64,000 nt of DNA from Lutispora saccharofermentans (GCF_024363565.1 NZ_JAJEKE010000023.1:1-64000), one strand, 5' to 3'. Positions 35,646 through 44,821 are shown, counted from the stretch's first letter. A program made the numbers and translations. Notes: generated from the sequence alone by a model not told the origin.

Positions 35646-35711
35646 AAGTATATCCAAGAAAGTAAGGAGATAACGGTTTGTATTCGTTTATCGTGGTGCG
35701 GATAACGCGTA

Positions 35712-35820
35712 GTAATTCTGAAGGAGCAAAGCGACTGAAGGATCTTAAATTAGATCCTTCGGGCAGAGCCCTCAGGATGACAAGGTCGCTGGGCTTACAT
35801 AACAATGAAGTCTCGTTCAA
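35712..35820 (+). repeat. Dispersed ~105-bp repeat, family B (copy 1)
   Basis: TAATTCTGAAGGAGCAAAGC, then a GATC-centred part with GATCTTAAATTAGATC, then CCTCAGGATGACAAGGTCGC and AATGAAGTCTCGTTCAA at the end. Shared with 44923-45032 (inverted), 47350-47446 and 51328-51476. The stop codon of the adjacent GNAT gene lies inside it. Confidence 0.85.
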
Positions 35821-36893
35821 ATATAATCCGAATCTCCTATAGTAACATACCAGTTTTTATAGTCATAGATGAAATCCTTCATAGCCGCTGCCGTATCTCC
35901 AACAGGCAGAGCCGTCAGCACCGAAGGCGAGCGAAGCTGCAAGAACGCCAGCTTTGTCAACATTTCTGCATAAAACCACTCTTTTATCATCCAGCAAGAA
36001 ATAGCGCAGGCTCCGCTGTCCTTTAAGTATTTTTCAGCTTCATTGATCAGGTCTGCTGCCCCATCCTTATGTTCCTTAATGCAGATCAAATCTGCAATAT
36101 GACCCAGAAGCAGCGTTTCCCCGGCTTTGCCCGGCTTATCTTCCAATGCCGCAACTATATACCCTATAAGTTCATCATTTTTATAAGCCGCAAAAGCCTT
36201 ATACCCTTGAGGCCCGTTAATATACCTCCAGTTGAGGTATTGTGAGCTGCGCTCGATAGAAATAGGATATTCATTTTTTACTTTATCCCATAGCGTATCA
36301 AAATCCTGGTCAAACGATTTAACTTCCCTGATATCATAGATCTTTGGCTTTTTAAAAATTATATTTCCGGCTTTGCCATAGAGGTCAAAAAGAGCTCCTC
36401 CAACAGCATTGATGATCTTTTTGCCGGAAAACATGCCCAAAGCCTTTCTTCCTTTTAGTATTTTTATATACTGGGGAATCTGGCAAACCTTCTTTATGTT
36501 GATTTTATTCAACGATGCCATATATGCAGCTTCGTTGGGAAAATTAAACCTCAGCTGCATGTCTTCCTTTCTCATATCATCAACAGCTGCCATAGCCATA
36601 TTCTCAAATATGCCCATCTTTCTATGATCTTTATCTACCATTGCGTCAACCGACTGGCCTGCCTGGATGCTTTCCCCCAAAAAGTTCACTCTAAATCTCC
36701 AAATGCAAGAGAGCCCCAGGATTTTATCATCTTTGACAGCCAGCTTTATTATAGACTTGCCCTGGGGATTATCTTCATTCTTCCATTTGAAATGCTTAAG
36801 GTCTATATTCTTTCCAAAAACCTCTTTGAATAATCCAGATACCCCTGGCCAACTGTTGTCCTCATAGTCCTTTATCGTGTAATCCGGGTTCAA
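35817..36893 (-). CDS. GNAT-family N-acetyltransferase, two-domain
   Basis: 358 residues starting at a TTG codon 7 bp after GAGGTGA. The N-terminal half has a GNAT core: beta strand with ILGLSCIWRFRV, then VDAMVDKDHRKMGIFENMA, the acetyl-CoA pyrophosphate loop in its looser form (HRKMGI). The C-terminal half is a second, degenerate GNAT-like domain (YINGPQGYKAFAAYKNDELI). It may modify a sugar of the nearby polysaccharide. The reading frame ends within a family B repeat. Confidence 0.75.
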   Translation of the reverse strand: MNPDYTIKDYEDNSWPGVSGLFKEVFGKNIDLKHFKWKNEDNPQGKSIIKLAVKDDKILGLSCIWRFRVNFLGESIQAGQSVDAMVDKDHRKMGIFENMAMAAVDDMRKEDMQLRFNFPNEAAYMASLNKINIKKVCQIPQYIKILKGRKALGMFSGKKIINAVGGALFDLYGKAGNIIFKKPKIYDIREVKSFDQDFDTLWDKVKNEYPISIERSSQYLNWRYINGPQGYKAFAAYKNDELIGYIVAALEDKPGKAGETLLLGHIADLICIKEHKDGAADLINEAEKYLKDSGACAISCWMIKEWFYAEMLTKLAFLQLRSPSVLTALPVGDTAAAMKDFIYDYKNWYVTIGDSDYI

Positions 36894-36962
36894 TAAATCT
36901 CACCTCTAACCTGACTCAATAGTTTATCTTTAATATTATAGCATATATGAAGATGTATAGAC

Positions 36963-36988
36963 ATAAAAAAAAGCCCTCAAAGGGGCAG
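36963..36988 (-). terminator. Intrinsic terminator after degV
   Basis: GCCC-CTTTGA-GGGC stem (36973-36986) followed on the minus strand by nine T residues. Confidence 0.75.
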
Positions 36989-37008
36989 AAACTATGTAAT
37001 TAAATTTA

Positions 37009-37863
37009 TTATTCTGTCATAAATAACACGCCCAGCGTGTTTGGCCCGCAGTGAGACGAGATCGTACATCCTGCTCGGGTGACCAATATTTCCCTAAATC
37101 CGGCAATATCTTGTATGGTTTTCTTTACAAGATCAATTCGTTCTTGAGATATGCCGGAATGGGTGATAAAAATCCTATCAAGCTTAATATTCGGATATTG
37201 TTCAAGCTTATCTGCAGTGTATTGCTTAAGCACTTTATCCAGCGTACCCCGATATTTTTTACCTACGCTCATTTTTCCGTCTGCAATATCCACTTCAATG
37301 CAGGGCTTTATGTTTAATATATTTGCCCCCAAAGCCGCCAATGCTGAGCATCTTCCGCCTGCGTGCAAAAATTCAAGAGTGTCGATTATAAAGCTGGCGT
37401 GAACCTCAGCTTTTATGTCATTTATTTCCTGCACGATCTTGGGAGCTTCCATCCCTTGGGCTATGCGCTCAGCCGCTTCTATGGCGAGCAAACCCGTGCC
37501 GGTTGAAAGGCTGCAGGAATCAATGGGATAAACATTGCCAAGCTCTTGAGCAGCTATGCAGCAGTTTTGATATGACGAAGAAAGCCCGGAGCCAAGATTG
37601 AAATGGATAACCGAGTATCCTTCATCAGTCCATTTCTTGAAATAGTCTATAAACTCCTGAACATTAATTGCTGCAGTTTTGGGTATTATATGATAACGGC
37701 TATAAGCATTATAGATATCGTCTGCAGTTATGTCCATACCATCCTTATATTGATCATTGCCTAATATGACGTGCAAAGGACGGATATTTACCTGATAGCG
37801 TTCCTTCAGCATATCATCAAGATCACAGGTGCTGTCTGCACTCAATACGATTTTGCCCACCAT
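37009..37863 (-). CDS. DegV-family fatty-acid-binding protein
   Basis: About 284 residues from the ATG at 37863 (or the adjacent GTG, better spaced from GAGGTG). The family signature SADSTCDL is near the start, with GSGLSSSYQN in the first domain and the C-terminal HSGISQER and GPNTLGVLF. DegV/FakB proteins bind a fatty acid and present it to a FakA-type kinase for phospholipid synthesis. It is monocistronic, ending at a terminator. Confidence 0.93.
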   Translation of the reverse strand: MVGKIVLSADSTCDLDDMLKERYQVNIRPLHVILGNDQYKDGMDITADDIYNAYSRYHIIPKTAAINVQEFIDYFKKWTDEGYSVIHFNLGSGLSSSYQNCCIAAQELGNVYPIDSCSLSTGTGLLAIEAAERIAQGMEAPKIVQEINDIKAEVHASFIIDTLEFLHAGGRCSALAALGANILNIKPCIEVDIADGKMSVGKKYRGTLDKVLKQYTADKLEQYPNIKLDRIFITHSGISQERIDLVKKTIQDIAGFREILVTRAGCTISSHCGPNTLGVLFMTE

Positions 37864-37933
37864 TTTCACCTCAAAATTTATAGTATCGATCATACAAAAA
37901 GACTTATCATAGTACTTATATATTTCAATCGTA

Positions 37934-39295
37934 TCAATTTATGCTTTTTTTACCTGCAGGAGAATTGATCCATATTTTTTCCGAAGTCACTTCCCATCTA
38001 TCGGCGGCATCCTTGCATTTAGCGGTCAAAAGATCAACATCCTCAGGGCTTGCCATATCGGTTGAATGAGCACCGGAACGCTTGACCATGCCGGCCAAAG
38101 CCCCTTGATTATCCAGCAGCGGACATGGGCGAAGATGATTCTTGTTGAAAGGCTGACCTTTTCGGTACTCCGCGAACAATGGGGATTTGAGAGCCTCCAT
38201 CAGAGAAACATCCTTTATATTCACATTGGAATAATGTATAAATGCGCAGGGCTCCACATCACCGTTTGCATTTATGTGCAGATAATTACGACCTCCGGCA
38301 ATGCAGCCTTCGACATATTCTCCATCATTCCAAAAATCCAATAAAAATATTGGTTTTTCCTTTCTGAAGCGGCGTACCTGGTGATACATGAACTCTCTTT
38401 GTTCATCTGTAGCCATAAGGTCAGTGGGAGCACCGTTTCCGATGGGCATATAGGTGAAATACCAGCAGAATTTTGCACCGTTTTTTATCATCGCATCAAT
38501 ATACTCGTCGCTTCCCACTTCAGCTACATTCTTTGATGTATAACAGGTAGAGATGCCGAAGGGAAGCATGCGCTCTTTCAGTATTTCCATAGCTTTTATA
38601 ACTTGATTGTAGGTTCCTTTCCCACGGCGGCTGTCGGTAGCTTCTTCAAAGCCTTCGATGCTGATGGCAGGAACAAAGTTATGCACCCTCTTCATTTCGT
38701 CTGCAAAATTCTCATCTATGAGGGTACCGTTTGTAAATGCAAGAAAGACACATTCATCATGCTTTTCACACAATGTGATTATATCTTTTTTGCGGACCAG
38801 AGGTTCGCCCCCTGAGTAGATGTACATATATATGCCAAGGTCCTTGCCTTGCTCAATAATTCTATTCAGCGTTTCAAGACTCATATTCAGCTTATCGCCA
38901 TATTCTGCCGCCCAGCAGCCGGTGCACCTCAGATTGCAGGCTGAAGTCGGATCCATGAGTATTGCCCACGGCACATTGCAGTCTTCTTTTTGGGCTATGT
39001 CAAGCTGCTTCTTCCTTCCGAGAATGGCGGCGTTAACCAAGAAGTTTTTCATAAACATGCATCTTGTCTCTTCATCCAAATCCGTATAAATGCTTTTAAG
39101 ATATACATTCCAATTATTGTCGGGATCTTCTATGATCTCTCTTACAGCCCTGTAAGCGCCTGAGTATAAGCCTCCCTTGTCAAAACGCTCCAGCCAATCA
39201 AGCACCTTTGGAATGTTATTTTCATAATCGGAATCCATATAGGCAAGCACTTTGTTCAAACCGTAAGCTTCAACCTTTTCTTTTAGAGTTTTCAT
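37934..39295 (-). CDS. Radical SAM/SPASM domain protein
   Basis: 453 residues. The radical SAM cluster motif CNLRCTGCW (CxxxCxxC) is near residue 120, preceded by a ~110-residue N-terminal domain, with SGGEPL for SAM binding. The C-terminal region has further Cys residues (EGCIAGG, VEPCAFIH, RPCPLLDN) that fit a SPASM auxiliary cluster. The substrate is unknown. Such proteins modify peptides, proteins or cofactors, but no precursor peptide gene is visible nearby. It is divergent from a TetR regulator across a 487-bp region full of repeats. Confidence 0.85.
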   Translation of the reverse strand: MKTLKEKVEAYGLNKVLAYMDSDYENNIPKVLDWLERFDKGGLYSGAYRAVREIIEDPDNNWNVYLKSIYTDLDEETRCMFMKNFLVNAAILGRKKQLDIAQKEDCNVPWAILMDPTSACNLRCTGCWAAEYGDKLNMSLETLNRIIEQGKDLGIYMYIYSGGEPLVRKKDIITLCEKHDECVFLAFTNGTLIDENFADEMKRVHNFVPAISIEGFEEATDSRRGKGTYNQVIKAMEILKERMLPFGISTCYTSKNVAEVGSDEYIDAMIKNGAKFCWYFTYMPIGNGAPTDLMATDEQREFMYHQVRRFRKEKPIFLLDFWNDGEYVEGCIAGGRNYLHINANGDVEPCAFIHYSNVNIKDVSLMEALKSPLFAEYRKGQPFNKNHLRPCPLLDNQGALAGMVKRSGAHSTDMASPEDVDLLTAKCKDAADRWEVTSEKIWINSPAGKKSIN

Positions 39296-39359
39296 TATTT
39301 ACGACCCCCATATTTATTTACTTAACCCATTATCAATTCTGATACATCCCAGTTTTATC

Positions 39360-39560
39360 ACTGAACTAACCCGCTCTATACCCACAGGGCACAGGCGACC
39401 CCCGCCTCTATAGGCGGCGGGTGCCAAGAGCGGCTAAGTCCAGTGCCCCAGGGCAGCCTCTCTTGCCCCTGTGGGGCAATTCACCTTCTATGGACTCGAC
39501 TAACATTCAGTGGGGGCTGAATCCCCCTCTGAATGAAGTCTCGTTCAACAAGTTCAAGCA
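39360..39560. repeat. Structured intergenic repeat array (families D and B motifs)
   Basis: Holds CCCGCC-TCTATA-GGCGGCGGG (hairpin, 39399-39422), a family D unit at 39442-39488 (GCCCCAGGGCAGCC ... GGGGCAATTCACCTT), a hairpin with CATTCAG/CTGAATG outer and GGGGG/CCCCC inner arms at 39504-39535, and the AATGAAGTCTCGTTCAA end motif of family B. Part of the 487-bp gap between the radical SAM and TetR genes; the rest of the gap is A+T-rich. Confidence 0.65.
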
Positions 39561-39742
39561 ATATCCTGTCTAAAATAATATATTACAACTTGACAGCTAT
39601 AATGACATATTAAAGCATACTCGGCCGCATCAATTTCTCACAGCTTTACAACTAGCTTAGCATATTGTAAGATTATAATTAACCAATAGTCCTGTCTAAG
39701 TGTCCAAATTTTACACAATAAACCAATAATGTTGGATTTTTA

Positions 39743-39762
39743 GACAAATTTGATAAATTGTC
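39743..39762. promoter_or_regulatory. Imperfect palindrome before the TetR gene, candidate operator
   Basis: GACAA-ATTTGATAAA-TTGTC spans 20 bp, with 5-bp perfect outer arms and near-symmetric inner bases. It lies 21 bp upstream of the start codon, where a TetR regulator often represses itself. Confidence 0.35.
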
Positions 39763-39782
39763 CATATATGGAGTGATGATGA

Positions 39783-40334
39783 ATGGCGAAGCCTGAACTT
39801 ACCAAATTATTGATAGCTCAAACTCTAAAGCAGCTAATGACACACAATCCCCTCGACAAAATAAGCGTTCGGGATATCGTAGAAGCATGCGGCATTAACA
39901 GAAAAACATTTTATTATCACTTTCACGATAAACAAGCACTGATCTGCTGGATTTTTGACAGTGAGTTTGCAAGCCTTACTGATTCGAATCCGGACAATAC
40001 GGTTATAGATGATCTTGTTGAGCATCTGTATGAGAATAAAGATTTTTATATCGCTGCCCTAACATCGGATGTGCAGAACAATCTAAGAGAGCATCTGTTC
40101 AAGATTGCTTATGATATAATAATGATGAAGATCGCATCGATCATCGGAGCACGTGAGATGGCATTCGGCGATATGCATATGATTGCAAATTATTTTACCA
40201 ATGCTGCTATCGGATGCATCACTCAATGGGCAAAGGAAGGCATGAAAACGCCTCCCGATGAATATGATTTTCTTTTTTATCCTATGACTGAGGAATGTCT
40301 GGAGTTTGTCATTGAAAAATACTTTAAGAAATGA
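39783..40334 (+). CDS. TetR/AcrR-family transcriptional regulator (DhaS-like)
   Basis: 183 residues. The N-terminal TetR helix-turn-helix reads ISVRDIVEACGINRKTFYYHF; the region before it (MTHNPLDK) is typical of the DhaS subgroup. The ligand-binding C-terminal domain is mostly helical and unrecognised. The ATG is preceded by GGAG. It is divergent from the radical SAM gene and convergent, 16 bp apart, with the first adenine deaminase gene, so its target could be the radical SAM gene or itself. Confidence 0.85.
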   Translation: MAKPELTKLLIAQTLKQLMTHNPLDKISVRDIVEACGINRKTFYYHFHDKQALICWIFDSEFASLTDSNPDNTVIDDLVEHLYENKDFYIAALTSDVQNNLREHLFKIAYDIIMMKIASIIGAREMAFGDMHMIANYFTNAAIGCITQWAKEGMKTPPDEYDFLFYPMTEECLEFVIEKYFKK

Positions 40335-40350
40335 TGATGCCATAAAATTG

Positions 40351-42075
40351 TTATATGTTTATGCTCACAAATTTAAAGCTATTTACATCAAAAAGGCCTA
40401 AATCCGTCAGCTTTATCTCAGGTATTACAGGCAATGCTAAAAAAGATAATGTCATGGATGGATCATAATCCTTATTAACCCCCATTTTATAAGCCGTCTC
40501 GATAAGATCTGCTAAAATGCTCTGTATTTCCTCTATAGGGCTGTCGCTCATCAGACCTGCTATGGGCAAGCCCAGATATTTAATTATTTCTCCTCCGGAA
40601 GCGATGGCGACACCGCCGCCAATCTCTTCAAGCTCTTCTACGGCCCTTTTCATATCCCTGTCATTGTCACCGATCACTACTATATTATGAGAGTCATGAG
40701 CGACAGAAGAAGCTATGGCACCATCCTTAAGCCCTAATCCCGAAACAAGCCCCAAGCCTATGTTGCCGGTAGCATTGTGTCTTTCAATCACGGCAATCTT
40801 GAGCAGTTCTTCTCCGTCTTTAGAATAATATTTGCCATCAGTTTTTATTACCTCACTGATCAATGTTTTTGTTATCAACGAGTTTGGAACCAATTCTATT
40901 ATTCTCAATTGGCCGTGGTCATTCTTGATCTGGAAGCTATCCTCTTCCAGCTCTTTGATATTTACTGAATTGCGCATCTTTGAGTCGTTTATAGAAATTA
41001 TATCGAATAGAGCCTCATTATTTTCAGCTATCAGCCTGCCGTTTTTATAGACCTGGTATATTTCTATGTTTTCTAAGTCATTGAGGATCAGCAAATCTGC
41101 TTTATATCCCGGAGCTATGCCCCCCACCCTGTGCAAATTATAGCACCGGCCAACATTGATGGTAGCCATCTGAATAGCTGTAACAGGATCAACACCATTT
41201 TTTATTGCCAATCTCACATTGTTGTCGATATGACCATGCTTCAAAATATCTTCCGGATGTCGGTCATCAGTACAGAACATGCATCTGTTTATGCTGCTGC
41301 TATTCAGCGCGGGAAGCAAGTCTACCAGATTCTTTGCCGCAGAGCCTTCCCTCAACATTATATGCATTCCTAACCTCAGCCTCTCCACAGCTTCTTCCGG
41401 GGTCGTGCATTCGTGCTCTGTTCTTACGCCTGAGGCTGCATATGCATTTATATCCCTGCCGCTTAAGCCGGGTCCGTGCCCGTCAACAACCTTGCCGGAA
41501 TTTTGGCATAGAACTATTTTATTTATAATTGTTTTTTCGCAGTTTATAACATTTTCAAAATCCATCAGTTCCCCCAAGCCCAATACCCTCGGATGATTTA
41601 TAAGCTCTATCAGATCCTCGGCTTTAAGTATGCTGCCTGAATTTTCAAAGGGAGTGGCAGGCACACATGACGGCAGCATTATGTACACATCGATGGGCAG
41701 ATTTTCGGTTCCCTCCAGCATATATTTTATCCCTGCTATGCCCTTGACATTTGCAATTTCATGAGGGTCGGCTATTATTCCCGTGGTGCCTCTTACCGTA
41801 ACTGCCCTTGCAAATTCTCCCGGAGTGACCATGGCGGATTCTATATGCATATGTGAATCTATAAAGCCCGGGCATAAAAATTTGCCCTCCATGTCATATT
41901 CCTCCGCCCCTTCATACTCACCTATGCCTGCAATATATCCATCATGTACTGCTACATCAGCCTTTATTATTTCTCCTGTAAATACATTTACTATATTGAT
42001 GTTTTTAAATACGATCTGAGCCTTGGCTCTCCCGGCTGCTACATCTATCAGCGCAGTTATTATCTCTCTCATCAA
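40351..42075 (-). CDS. ade: Adenine deaminase (copy 1)
   Basis: 574 residues, the length of bacterial Ade. It deaminates adenine to hypoxanthine and carries a di-metal amidohydrolase site: SHMHIESAM (HxH), DPHEIANVKG, GHGPGLSG, ECTTPEEA and CTDDRHPEDI, then the C-terminal VAHDSHNIVVIG. It overlaps the end of the molybdenum hydroxylase C-terminal gene by 4 bp, so it is translated from the same transcript. A second Ade with the same motifs lies at 49199-51007. It is the last gene of the purine locus. Confidence 0.95.
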   Translation of the reverse strand: MMREIITALIDVAAGRAKAQIVFKNINIVNVFTGEIIKADVAVHDGYIAGIGEYEGAEEYDMEGKFLCPGFIDSHMHIESAMVTPGEFARAVTVRGTTGIIADPHEIANVKGIAGIKYMLEGTENLPIDVYIMLPSCVPATPFENSGSILKAEDLIELINHPRVLGLGELMDFENVINCEKTIINKIVLCQNSGKVVDGHGPGLSGRDINAYAASGVRTEHECTTPEEAVERLRLGMHIMLREGSAAKNLVDLLPALNSSSINRCMFCTDDRHPEDILKHGHIDNNVRLAIKNGVDPVTAIQMATINVGRCYNLHRVGGIAPGYKADLLILNDLENIEIYQVYKNGRLIAENNEALFDIISINDSKMRNSVNIKELEEDSFQIKNDHGQLRIIELVPNSLITKTLISEVIKTDGKYYSKDGEELLKIAVIERHNATGNIGLGLVSGLGLKDGAIASSVAHDSHNIVVIGDNDRDMKRAVEELEEIGGGVAIASGGEIIKYLGLPIAGLMSDSPIEEIQSILADLIETAYKMGVNKDYDPSMTLSFLALPVIPEIKLTDLGLFDVNSFKFVSINI

Positions 42076-43019
42076 GGCCTGCCTCCCTTCAATTTCTTTA
42101 TAACATGCTCCGGACTTGCAGGAAGCTTTGTGATCCTTATGCCCACCGCATCATATACGGCATTCAGTATTGCGGGCATTGCAGCGAGCATGACAGGCTC
42201 ACCGATACCTTTGGCACCATAAGGTCCCGTCGATTCGACCTCTTCCACAATAACGCTGCATATATCCGGCATATCCATAGAAGTGGGTATGATATACTTT
42301 GAAAAATTATTGTTTTTGATGATGCCGCGGCTTAAGTTCAAATCCTCGTAAAGGGCCCAGCCCATACCCATGGCAAAGCCCCCTTCTATTTGCCCTTCAA
42401 TCATCAGAGGATTGATCGCTTTGCCTACATCTTGCACACAATAAGCCTTGAGCACTTCCACCCTCCCGGTTTCAGTATCAACCTCTACCTCGGCCGCATA
42501 GCAAGAAAATGTATAAGGCCAGTAAGGATCGCCCAGGCCATTTTCTTCATCCACAGCATATGTGCGGGCTGTAAAGGAATCTCCAGCTTTCAGAGCTATC
42601 CCCTCTGCTTTTGCAGCTTCATATATTTCTTTCAAGCTCAGCTTTTTAACAGGCATACCCTTTAAGCTCATATATCGCTCTTCAATCCCCTTGACCATTT
42701 CTTCCAGCCTCATACAAGCCAGGCGTACACTATTGCCTGTATTATAAGTTTGCCGGCTTGCCGCTGCTGTTCCGGCATCCGGGGTGCAGCAAGTATCTTC
42801 GCAAATGAGAACTATGCTTTCCAAGCCGACTCCCATCGCCTCCGCTGCAATTTGAGACAATACGGTTTTAGCACCCTGGCCCACTTCTGTAGCTCCGGTG
42901 TATATCAGTATCCTCCCTTGCTCATCCACCTCTGCCTCGCATATGGAAATGTCAGGAAAACCATTGCCATAGCCTGTTCCGTAAAATGTCGCAGCTATGC
43001 CCTTGCCTCTTTTTTTCAT
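42072..43019 (-). CDS. Molybdenum hydroxylase large subunit, C-terminal polypeptide (xanthine/nicotinate dehydrogenase type)
   Basis: 315 residues, equivalent to the C-terminal ~40% of the xanthine dehydrogenase molybdenum subunit. It has GYGNGFPD, the EVGQGAKTVL loop contacting molybdopterin and the catalytic Glu in KGIGEPVML. It starts at an ATGA junction with the N-terminal part and has its own GGAGGTGA ribosome binding site 5 bp before the ATG, so the split is a real gene arrangement and not a frameshift. The same two-piece large subunit occurs in nicotinate dehydrogenase (NdhL/NdhM). In this context it should oxidise hypoxanthine (and possibly other purines) to xanthine. Confidence 0.85.
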   Translation of the reverse strand: MKKRGKGIAATFYGTGYGNGFPDISICEAEVDEQGRILIYTGATEVGQGAKTVLSQIAAEAMGVGLESIVLICEDTCCTPDAGTAAASRQTYNTGNSVRLACMRLEEMVKGIEERYMSLKGMPVKKLSLKEIYEAAKAEGIALKAGDSFTARTYAVDEENGLGDPYWPYTFSCYAAEVEVDTETGRVEVLKAYCVQDVGKAINPLMIEGQIEGGFAMGMGWALYEDLNLSRGIIKNNNFSKYIIPTSMDMPDICSVIVEEVESTGPYGAKGIGEPVMLAAMPAILNAVYDAVGIRITKLPASPEHVIKKLKGGRP

Positions 43020-44296
43020 GTTCTCACCTCCGAAGAGATGTTATAGCCTATTTTCTCTGCCGCTTTTTTTATCATCATCTCCAATGGCGCCGACTCCTCC
43101 AATATTTGCCCGGTAGCTGTTCTCCTGCCTGGCTTAAAGCAGTTTTTTAGTCTCAAATCTATAGGGCTTATATTTATCCTTCTTGCTATTTCGTCTATCT
43201 GCTGTTCATAAGCCATAGCTACCTGAGCAGCGCCAAATCCCCTCATGGCTCCTGTGAATGGATTGTTTGTATATACTGCATAGCAATCAACTTTCACATT
43301 GGGTACCATGTAAGGGCCAGTTGCATGGACTCCGGCTTTTCTCAATACATTTATAGCCCAGGATGCATGGGCGCCCGAGTCTCCGATTATTTCGGCCTCC
43401 ATTGCCATCAAAGTGCCGTCCTTTTTGACTCCTGTTTTATAGCGCATGTGAAAGGGATGTCTCTTGGAATGGGCGATAAAGGATTCCTCCCTTGAATATA
43501 TTGCTTTTACAGGCCTTTTAAGCTTGTATGCAGCCAGAGCCAAATGGATCTGCAGCGTTATATCCTCCCTGCCGCCGAAAGCTCCCCCCACTGCTGACGT
43601 TATTATTCTTATTTTTCCCTGGGGAAGGTCTAGAGCCTGGGCAATTTCATCCCTGTCATAATGAGGATATTGAGTTGCAGCAATAAGGCTGAGGCTACCA
43701 TTTTCATCGATATATGCAACTCCTGCCTCCGGCTGCAGGAAACCATGCTCTGCCATTGAAGATTCATAATTATTTTCTATTATTATATCAGAATTTTTAA
43801 AGCCTCGCTCTATATCTCCATTTCTTAATTTAAAATGAAATATCAGATTTTCTTTATCGTCATGGACCCTTGGCGCATCATCCTTCATGGCTTCCGCCGG
43901 GTCAAATATGGCAGGCAGCTCTTTATATTCTATATTTACTGATTTTGCAGCTTCTTTGGCTGCTTCATAGCTTTCAGCCACTATAAAAGCTATGGGCTCG
44001 CCGATCCTTCTCACCTTTTTTGAACAGAACACTTCATGATCTTTGATAATAACGCCATGGTGGTTATTACCCGTTACATCCTCAGCAGTAAAAACATGCA
44101 GCACCTCCGGATGCTTTTGGGCTTCGCTTTTATCCACCTTGATTTCTCCACAAGGGATAGAAGATCTTAATGTATATCCATAGGCCATGTTATCCATATA
44201 GACATCACCGGGATATAGCGCTCTGCCCATAACCTTTTCTCTTGCATCTATCCTTATCTCGCTTTTCCCCACAGTCTTAAGAGTTTCCATCATCAT
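43016..44296 (-). CDS. Molybdenum hydroxylase large subunit, N-terminal polypeptide
   Basis: 426 residues, equivalent to the N-terminal ~60% of the xanthine dehydrogenase molybdenum subunit: GKSEIRIDAREKVMGRALYP, the AVGGAFGGRED molybdopterin loop, the RGFGAAQ stretch and GQILEESAPL near the end. It stops at TGA overlapping the ATG of the C-terminal part. It overlaps the Fe-S subunit gene by about 20 bp at its own start. Residues that pair with the partner are on the separate chain, so it should be active only as a complex. Confidence 0.85.
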   Translation of the reverse strand: MMMETLKTVGKSEIRIDAREKVMGRALYPGDVYMDNMAYGYTLRSSIPCGEIKVDKSEAQKHPEVLHVFTAEDVTGNNHHGVIIKDHEVFCSKKVRRIGEPIAFIVAESYEAAKEAAKSVNIEYKELPAIFDPAEAMKDDAPRVHDDKENLIFHFKLRNGDIERGFKNSDIIIENNYESSMAEHGFLQPEAGVAYIDENGSLSLIAATQYPHYDRDEIAQALDLPQGKIRIITSAVGGAFGGREDITLQIHLALAAYKLKRPVKAIYSREESFIAHSKRHPFHMRYKTGVKKDGTLMAMEAEIIGDSGAHASWAINVLRKAGVHATGPYMVPNVKVDCYAVYTNNPFTGAMRGFGAAQVAMAYEQQIDEIARRINISPIDLRLKNCFKPGRRTATGQILEESAPLEMMIKKAAEKIGYNISSEVRT

Positions 44297-44771
44297 ATCC
44301 CGCCTCCTTCATCTTCTCCGAGGCTCTGATTATCGCTTTTTCAATCTTCTTATATCCGGTGCATCTGCACAGGTTTCCCGATATAGCCCTTCTGATATCT
44401 TCTTTGCCCGGTTTATTGTTTTTATCCAATAAAGCCTTTGCCGACAGTACCATACCCGGTATGCAATAGCCGCATTGCACTGCTCCCTCTTCAATGAAGG
44501 CCTCCTGTATAGGGTGTAAATTCTGCTCGTCTCCTAAGCCTTCTATAGTAGTTACAGCAGCTCCCTGGACCTGACCAAGAAGGACAAGGCAAGAATTTGC
44601 CGTCCTGCCGTCGATTATGACTGTACAGGCGCCGCATTCTCCCTGGCTGCATCCTTCCTTAGTGCCGACCAGCTTGAGCTCATCTCTCAAAAAATCTATC
44701 AATCTTGTGCTCAGATCAGCCTCCATGGATATATGGCTGCCGTTTAGTGTAAAGCTTATTTTTCCCTTCAT
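44277..44771 (-). CDS. Molybdenum hydroxylase Fe-S subunit (XdhC/NdhS type)
   Basis: 164 residues from the ATG at 44771 (GGGGG upstream). The [2Fe-2S] plant-type motif (CSQGECGACTV) is followed by a C-terminal cluster with CGYCIPGM and CRCTGYK, so both 2Fe-2S clusters have all their Cys ligands. It passes electrons from molybdopterin to the FAD subunit. It begins the block Fe-S, N-terminal large, C-terminal large, ade. A MITE lies between it and the FAD subunit gene upstream. Confidence 0.93.
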   Translation of the reverse strand: MKGKISFTLNGSHISMEADLSTRLIDFLRDELKLVGTKEGCSQGECGACTVIIDGRTANSCLVLLGQVQGAAVTTIEGLGDEQNLHPIQEAFIEEGAVQCGYCIPGMVLSAKALLDKNNKPGKEDIRRAISGNLCRCTGYKKIEKAIIRASEKMKEAGYDDGNS

Positions 44772-44821
44772 AAACCCATACCCCCTACTGCAATAACCCA
44801 TTTTTGGCAGTTTTCAAATAC

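Larger units (their letters stand above)
34148..35696 (-). mobile_element. IS110-family insertion, with flanking inverted segments
   Basis: A single transposase gene with noncoding flanks, inserted between two polysaccharide-cluster genes. CCACGATAAACGAA at 34148-34161 is repeated inverted as TTCGTTTATCGTGG at 35683-35696. IS110 elements normally lack terminal inverted repeats, so these segments are more likely pre-existing repeat DNA that the element entered than its true ends; the exact ends are not determined. A hairpin with GAGTGG/CCACTC arms at 34217-34236 follows the gene. Confidence 0.6.

Noticed and set aside
39360-39560. CRISPR array in the repeat-rich gap
   Set aside because: The units differ in sequence and length, are not regularly spaced, and no cas gene is near. 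They are hairpin repeats.
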